From Holacanthus passer (taxonomy: Eukaryota; Chordata; Actinopteri; Pomacanthidae), in NCBI GenBank assembly GCA_025331565.1, contig JAFREQ010000181.1, positions 558,001 to 622,000 of the forward strand: a stretch of DNA of 64,000 nt, written 5' to 3'. A program made the translations under genes and the position numbers. Shown in pieces: positions 58,826-64,000 of the stretch (its first letter is position 1; every line of letters begins with the position of its first letter). A model generated the notes under the pieces. It searched no databases. It was not told where the DNA came from and saw only the letters and a program-made list of their open reading frames with translations.

Positions 58826-59278
58826 AGATAAGATCAGATAAGATAAACTTTTTTTCATCCCACATTGTGGAAATTCACATATCACAGCAGCAAAGGGGAT
58901 AGCAGCAGTTAAATAGTAAAAAGAACAAATAAACAGGCTAAAAAAGAAGATATTAACACATTTACATAACTTATTTACAGTTGCAAATGTGGATATGAAT
59001 ATGAAGTATTAAATATAAAATATATGACCAGTATATACACTATGGGCCTGAATTGAAATAGGAAATGAGAGCTTGACCTGTAGGATTAAATATGGAATAT
59101 TAGATATTAAATACTAAGTACAGAATATTGCACATTGAATTGGGTGAAGTATTGCACAGTGGATGGAACTGACAGAAAGAGTATTGCACAAATGTACTGA
59201 TAAGCGGTGCATGGTCTATTGGGAGCAGTGCTGGTTGTACAGTCTGACAGCTGCAGGAAGAAAAGACCTGCGATATCA

Positions 59279-60195
59279 CTCCTTCACACACTTTGGGTGA
59301 AGCAGTCTATCGCCAAAGGAGCTCTCCAGAGTTGTTAAAGTGTCCTGCAGGGGGTGGGACTCACTCTCCAACATGGATGACAGCTTAGCCATCATCCTCC
59401 TCTCCCCCACCACCCCCACTGGGTCCAGGGGGCAACCCAGTGCAGAGCTGGCCTTCTTGATCAATTTGTCCAGTCTATTCGTGTCTGCAGCCGAATTGCT
59501 GCTGCCCCAGCAAGCTACTCCATAAAAAATGGCTGATGCCACAACAGACTTGTAGAAGGTCTTCAGGAGTGCCCCTTGCACTCCAAAAGATCTCAGTCTC
59601 TTGAGCAGATAGAGTCTGCTCTGACCTTTTCTGTAAAGGACAGTAGTGTTATGAGTCCAGTCCAGTTTGTTGTTGAGGTGAACACCCAGGTACTTATAAG
59701 ATGTGACCATCTCAATGTCCATTCCCTGGATGTTCACTGGTGTTGGAGGGGAGTGAATGCGCCTGCAGAAATCCACCACCAGTTCTTTTGTTTTCCCTGC
59801 GTTAATCTGGAGGTGGTTCTGCTGGCACCAGTCCATAAAGTCCTGTGTCAGTTCTCTGTATTCCCTGTCGTCCCCATCTGTGATGAGGCCGACGATGGCA
59901 GAGTCATCAGAGAACTTCTGCAGGTGACAGGTTGGTTAGTTGTATTAAAAGTCTGCAGTGTAGAGGGTAAAAAGGAACGGAGCCAGGACCGTTCCCTGTG
60001 GGGCCCCAGTACTGCAGACAACTGTGTCGGACACACAGTCCCGTGTCCTCATATACTGTGCACGGTTGGTGAGGTAGTCCAGAACCCAGGATGTCTCCAG
60101 CTTGTCCCCCAGGAGCGCTGGCTGGATGGTGTTGAACGCACCGGAGAAATCAAAGAACATGATTCTCACAGTGCTCCCAGGTTTCTCCAGGTGAG
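59279..60195 (-). pseudogene. Rex1 reverse transcriptase, C-terminal half
   Basis: The first part (60195-59945) holds IMFFDFSGAFNTIQPALLGD (motif A) and GAPQGTVLAPFLFTLYTADF (motif B). A frameshift or small deletion follows. LQKFSDDSAIVGL (motif C, plus-strand position about 59899-59925) retains both Asp residues. A further frame (59836-59276) encodes DWCQQNHLQINAGKTKELVV to the natural end ...HPKCVKE. Catalytic residues are intact; the frameshift near 59935 and the missing 5' part disable it. Confidence 0.88.
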
Positions 60196-60200
60196 ACAGG

Positions 60201-60808
60201 TGTCACCATCCTGCATTCATGCCGTCTTCCATACTTGGCCTCTGACCCGCCTCTGCCTCAACTCACCTGCTTGCCACGCCCATGTCTTCCGCTCCCCTGC
60301 AACCAATCAGACTCTACACAGTATTTAAATCTCACCAGTTCAGAGACTCTTTGCTAGATTGTTTCAGCTCCCGATGCTAAAGTCTCAAGCGCGCTTCTTT
60401 GGATTGTCTTCCTGTTACCGACCCTGCCTGTTAACTCACTTGCCTGTTTGCCTGACTGGACCTCGGAAAACTCTGCCTTGGCGTCTCCGTTTCTGCCTGT
60501 CCGACCTCGTGGTTTTTGGCGTCCTGTTACGGAGTAAGTCCTTCCCTTCCTACCAGCTTCCCGACCTCCGCCCGGCTTTGACTTACCCTGCTGCCTCCTC
60601 CTCCTTGTTGGATTGTTGTTTATCTCGGACTGACTATTGGTATTTGGACATTATTCGGCTCTCACCTGATTTCCTGCCTGTTCCATATTGGCACGTGGAT
60701 CTTTCCAGTGTGTACATGACTCTTGTGCACCTCTGGCTCGTCCACAGCTTTCTCATCAACTACCTGTGTAGTGTGCAGCACGTGAGTCCTCCTTCACACG
60801 CCATAACA
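60201..60808 (+). mobile_element. Solo LTR (gypsy-like), 5-bp target duplication ACAGG
   Basis: 608 bp from TGTCACCATCCTG to CGCCATAACA, flanked by ACAGG at 60196-60200 and 60809-60813. The plus strand has CAACCAATCAG (CCAAT-like) and CAGTATTTAAATC (TATA-like) near 60300-60330. Joining the flanks with one ACAGG copy gives an uninterrupted LQHRALSHLE reading of the Rex1 polymerase, so the insertion point and the solo-LTR state are exact. The plus-strand frames of 250 and 158 codons across this area are antisense to Rex1 or inside the LTR and are not genes. Confidence 0.95.
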
Positions 60809-60813
60809 ACAGG

Positions 60814-61512
60814 GCTCTGTGCTGGAGGAAGATGACAGCGTCATCCACCCCAATGCCAGGTTGGTAGGCGAACTGAAGTGGGTCCATCGAAGGACCCACC
60901 AGGGGGCGGAGATGAGCAAGGACCAGCCGCTCCAGGGTCTTCATCTGGTGGGATGTTAATGCCACCGGCCTGTAGCTGCTGAGGTCCTTGGGGTGCAAAG
61001 TCTTGGGGACAGGTACCACAATGTCTTCCACAGCTGTGGCACCTTCCCCAGCTTCAGGCTCAGGTTGAAGATGTACTCAACAACCCCACACAGCTGGTCT
61101 GCGCAGAACTTCAGCAGCCTGGAGCCGATGCCGTCTGGACCCGCCGCCTTCTTCGCCTTGGTCTTTCAGAGCTGGTTTCTCACCTGGGATGTTGTGAGGG
61201 TCGGGTTGGAGCAGGGGGGCTGTGTGCTGATGGGTGTGGGAGGATGGGTTGCATTGATGAGGTGAGCAGTGGGAGGTGGCTGTGAGCTGAGAGTTGCAGG
61301 AGGGGAGGTGGGGGTAGCAGTCCACTTGAGCCTGGGAGTCAGGCACCTTGTGGCCAGAGATGGTTTTAAGGCCTCTCCAGACTCCGCTGACCTTGTTCTG
61401 CTGCAGCTGTTCCTCCATCTTCCTCCTGTTGCTGTTCTTCTCCTCCCTCATCTTCCATCTCAGCTCCCTCTGCACAGCCTTCAGCTCCTCCTTGTTTCCT
61501 GACTTAAAGACC
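60814..61512 (-). pseudogene. Rex1 reverse transcriptase, N-terminal half and linker
   Basis: The minus strand from 61512 reads VFKSGNKEELKAVQRELRWK...RRKMEEQLQQNKVSGVWRGL (basic linker between endonuclease and polymerase). A stretch frameshifted around 61160-61060 follows, then VPVPKTLHPKDLSSYRPVAL and PLQFAYQPGIGVDDAVIFLQ (polymerase fingers), ending at the LTR insertion. There are at least two frameshifts. There is no apurinic endonuclease domain because the copy is 5'-truncated. Confidence 0.88.
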
Positions 61513-62989
61513 CCGACATTATAGACATATGTCATTTTTGTTAGTTTCCTGTATTAATGAATGTTGAACATTACAGGCTTCTCATCACTCTACATAAATC
61601 TGATGTTTTAGTCTGCTGCTATTTTTCATCTCTTCAGCAGAACGGAGGCTTCAGTGGATGTTTAAGACACGTTTCATGTATGTAATAATTTATTTGTCTG
61701 TTTTCATTGCACACTGTCGTATTTTGCTTTTATCAGTGTACCAACTTTTCTACCTTAACCAAGTGTAAAAACTAAATGAAGATGTGCAGATTGAGTGAAT
61801 GGAAACACATCTTAGAAAAGCCTGTTGCCATTGTCCCCTCCTGGCTGCATTCCACTTCCATGATCTCTCTCCAAGAACATGCCTTTGTAGTATCGACACA
61901 GTTAGTTAAATAAAACTTTCATAAGTCTCTCCTGGAAAACATCCATAGTGTTGTATGAATGAGAAGTGACAGAAGTAGTTATGTGAAGTAGGAAAAAAGA
62001 GCGCTTGAGAGAGAAGATTATCACTCCAGAAGTGGCTGATCATTGCATAACGAGGAGTTTAAATTTTGGAAAGATCCATGGAAGGATCATGCTACATCAG
62101 CTCATGCTACATCAGCTCTGACCATTTCTTATAGAAGCACAGCACTAAATCCCTGGCAACCCTCTTTATGAAATTACAGTGAGATCTACAATTCATTAAG
62201 GGACAAAGCCATTATTGTGTTTCGAGGATATATTTATTGCCTTATGCACTATGTTTTGTTTGTTTCTTTTTTGAGCCACGATTCAGAACTATGATACAAT
62301 TTTCCACGATTAGATTATGTTTCAAACTTTGATACACTTTGCTGTTGTAATTTCATAAATTAGACAACCATTTCCTGAAGGAAAAGCTGATCAGTTTACT
62401 TTCAGCAGTGATGCTGACCATGAGTTTGCCAGAACATAATTTCCCTGTTGCTGTTTCATCAGTTGGAGAGAGAACACTGTTTGCAATTGCTTTCTGTGCC
62501 AAGATGAGAAGAGGCCCAGGGACATCCAATGCAGAAGTGTTATTAGAATACTAATGAGGCACTGATTTTATTAAAGCATAAATCTTTATCACTACATGGG
62601 TCTTATTATTGTTTCTTTGGCCATCATTTATATCGCTTGTGATTACATTGTAATCACCAACGTGGTTACTAAAATCTGGGAACTGTCAGACAGACAGGCC
62701 ATACAAGATCCTGACAGTTTTTCAAGATTATATAAAAACTACTTTACTTGAAATTGAATGTACATGAAATGTAATTTTTAAATATTAAATTAAAAATATA
62801 TCAATAAATATAGCCAATACAAAACTGTGATGCATGTTTATGATGGACAGTTTGGAATATAAGTTTACTTTTGTTAATGTTCCGGGATCTAAGAAACTGA
62901 CTTTGTAAGTCAGTTGTAGCTGATAGATAACAGTTACTACAAAGTTCAAAAGGTTCCAAAAAGTTGAGACTCTGTTTAAAATGTAAATT
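61513..62989. other. Non-coding, nothing recognised
   Basis: AT-rich sequence with no recognised repeat. In particular, the missing upstream part of the gypsy-type pol is not found here. Confidence 0.5.
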
Positions 62990-63300
62990 AACAGTTTACC
63001 AACAACGGTTTTACAAAGTGTTTCTGAGTCCATGTAGTAATCTCCTTTCTAAAATCGCGTTTGACAAAGTGTTGAACCTCTCTCCATCCTCGCTTGTGAA
63101 CAACTGAGTCTTTCCAGGATGAACCTTTCATACCCAATCATGATACTATCACCTGTTACCAATGAACCTGTTTACCTGTGGAATGATCCAAACAGGGGTT
63201 TTTGGATCAGTCCACAACTTTCACAGTCTTTGGTTGCTCCTGTCTCAACTTGTTTGAAATGTGTTGCTGCCATCAAATTCAGAATAAGCAGATATTTACA
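62990..63300 (-). mobile_element. Tc1-like transposon fragment ('GGAATTGGGGTTG' family), internally deleted
   Basis: The plus strand at 63013-63045 (AAGTGTTTCTGAGTCCATGT) corresponds to codons for the WAQ(K)H region of the transposase. 63058-63090 (GTTGAACCTCTCTCCATCCT) corresponds to its N-terminus (MERGSTL on the minus strand), so the DNA-binding domain between them is largely deleted. 63132-63295 is the 5' untranslated and subterminal region shared with 2816-3125. Confidence 0.7.
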
Positions 63301-63303
63301 AAA

Positions 63304-63327
63304 GTGTGTGTGTGTGTGTGTGTGTGC
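63304..63327. repeat. (GT)n microsatellite
   Basis: About 12 GT units just after the first Tc1-like fragment. Confidence 0.95.
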
Positions 63328-63599
63328 ACATCTTCCAGCAAAAAGAGACAGCAGAGGCAAATGCGGCACACAGAAAGCAAACTGATAAGATGCAGGTTTG
63401 ATACTGTATTAGTTAAACAACACTCACATAACAGTTCTGTTGGCAGCATGTCTTATGTTGTATTGAAGTTTGTCTGGGTAATTGTTTAGGATGATTTCAT
63501 GATCACATAGTTTCCGATTTACAATTATTCAAAATTTTCATAATTTCCAATTACACAACCAGATGCATTATTCTCACTGCCAGCCCTCCACACACACAC

Positions 63600-63806
63600 G
63601 TTTTGTGTCCAAACTTGTTTGAAACATGTTGCTGGCATCAAATTCAGAATTAGCATATAATTGATGAAGTAAATAATTCAATATACTGTCTTTGTGTTGT
63701 TTTTAATTGATTACATGCCAAAAAGGATTAGAAAATTACCACATTCTGTTTCATGTTTTACACAGCGTTCAAACGTTTTCAGTCATACAAAGTTGACCCA
63801 GGTTGT
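63600..63806 (-). mobile_element. Tc1-like transposon end fragment
   Basis: AACTTGTTTGAAACATGTTG and CATCAAATTCAGAATTAGCA repeat the sequence at 63247-63292. The fragment then continues towards the terminal inverted repeat (CACAGCGTTCAAACGTTTTC ... CAGGTTG at about 63800-63806, followed by TA). It is the outer end of the same family, with an overlap of about 45 bp with the preceding fragment. Confidence 0.65.
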
Positions 63807-64000
63807 AATTACCTGGAATTATATTTTAAGCTGTTAGTTTTCTATTTCTTCAGAATCATATAATACTAAATTTGAGCTCTATTTTGGTGTGCAGAGTGAG
63901 GACATATGTTCTTTTTTTCTTTATGATTTTTGTGTATTTACTTTTGTGAACCAGCACACAGACTACTGTATATTACAAACAAGCTCAGGTCAGTCAGCAG

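Larger units (their letters stand above)
58823..61512 (-). mobile_element. Rex1-type LINE, 5'-truncated, containing a solo LTR
   Basis: Running right to left: linker between endonuclease and reverse transcriptase, reverse transcriptase, C-terminal domain ending ...LLHPKCVKE (59279), 3' untranslated region, and a TTATC-repeat end near 58825. Without the 613-bp solo-LTR insertion it would be about 2.08 kb. The 5' end stops within the linker at about 61512, so the endonuclease is absent. The positions of the usual Rex1 diagnostic segments (FSGAFNT near 60140, EQTLSAQE-like sequence near 59610, about 540 bp apart) support assignment to Rex1. It landed within the gypsy-type RNase H. Confidence 0.85.

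Noticed and set aside
59576..60835. Plus-strand frames of 250 and 158 codons
   Set aside because: The first is the antisense of the Rex1 reverse transcriptase running into the LTR. The second lies mostly within the solo LTR. Neither has a domain, and the sense strand explains them.

Overview
The window looks like a gene-poor stretch of a ray-finned (teleost) fish nuclear genome. It is AT-rich, with long (CA)n, (TG)n and (AT)n microsatellites and no run of convincing protein-coding exons. Its interspersed repeats are of types common in percomorph fish: Rex1-type LINEs, hAT elements carrying 'GTGGTGGGTAG' or 'GGGTATTCAACT' ends, a Tc1-like family ending in 'GGAATTGGGGTTG', tRNA-derived SINEs and a 'TCCATCCATCC'-tailed SINE. 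None of the longer open frames looks like a cellular gene. Those with recognisable protein similarity are decayed transposase, reverse transcriptase or RNase H. The species cannot be named from the sequence.

Layout. 0-6 kb: mostly unremarkable, with one Tc1-like end fragment (2816-3125) and a possible short first exon at 639. 6-16 kb: three hAT elements (6291-7469 and 10045-10866, both with 8-bp target duplications, and 15242-15616), a Tc1-like half element, a tRNA-derived SINE and a LINE reverse-transcriptase remnant. 16-33 kb: almost empty, plausibly intronic or gene-desert sequence with candidate conserved non-coding blocks, two SINEs, one LINE remnant and one Tc1 scrap. 33-46 kb: a SINE, a large unclassified repeat sharing internal sequence with the 10-kb hAT, a gutted Tc1 transposase, LINE remnants and a nearly complete but dead Tc1/mariner element of DD37E type. 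45.5-46.8 kb holds an unclassified CpG-containing block. 47 kb carries two tRNA-Asn(GTT) loci on the minus strand, one apparently intact and one scrambled by two internal duplications. 48-53 kb is a cluster of three solo LTRs, two of one family, with a LINE carrying a tRNA-Glu-derived SINE between them. 56-61.5 kb is a nested retroelement stack: a Ty3/gypsy-type element (RNase H, 3' region, LTR) hit by two Rex1 LINEs, one of which was itself hit by a solo LTR whose removal exactly restores the reading frame.

How the pieces work together. They do not form a pathway. What the window records is a history of insertions. Target-site duplications can be read directly for seven elements, and these give the relative order of insertion in the nested blocks. 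The only locus likely to be functional by sequence alone is tRNA-Asn at 47282-47355. I found no previously undescribed biological system. The most informative oddities are the gypsy-type pol that ends at RNase H without integrase, the DD37E transposase, the rearranged tRNA-Asn and a pair of weakly similar non-coding blocks at 14.6 and 39.2 kb.
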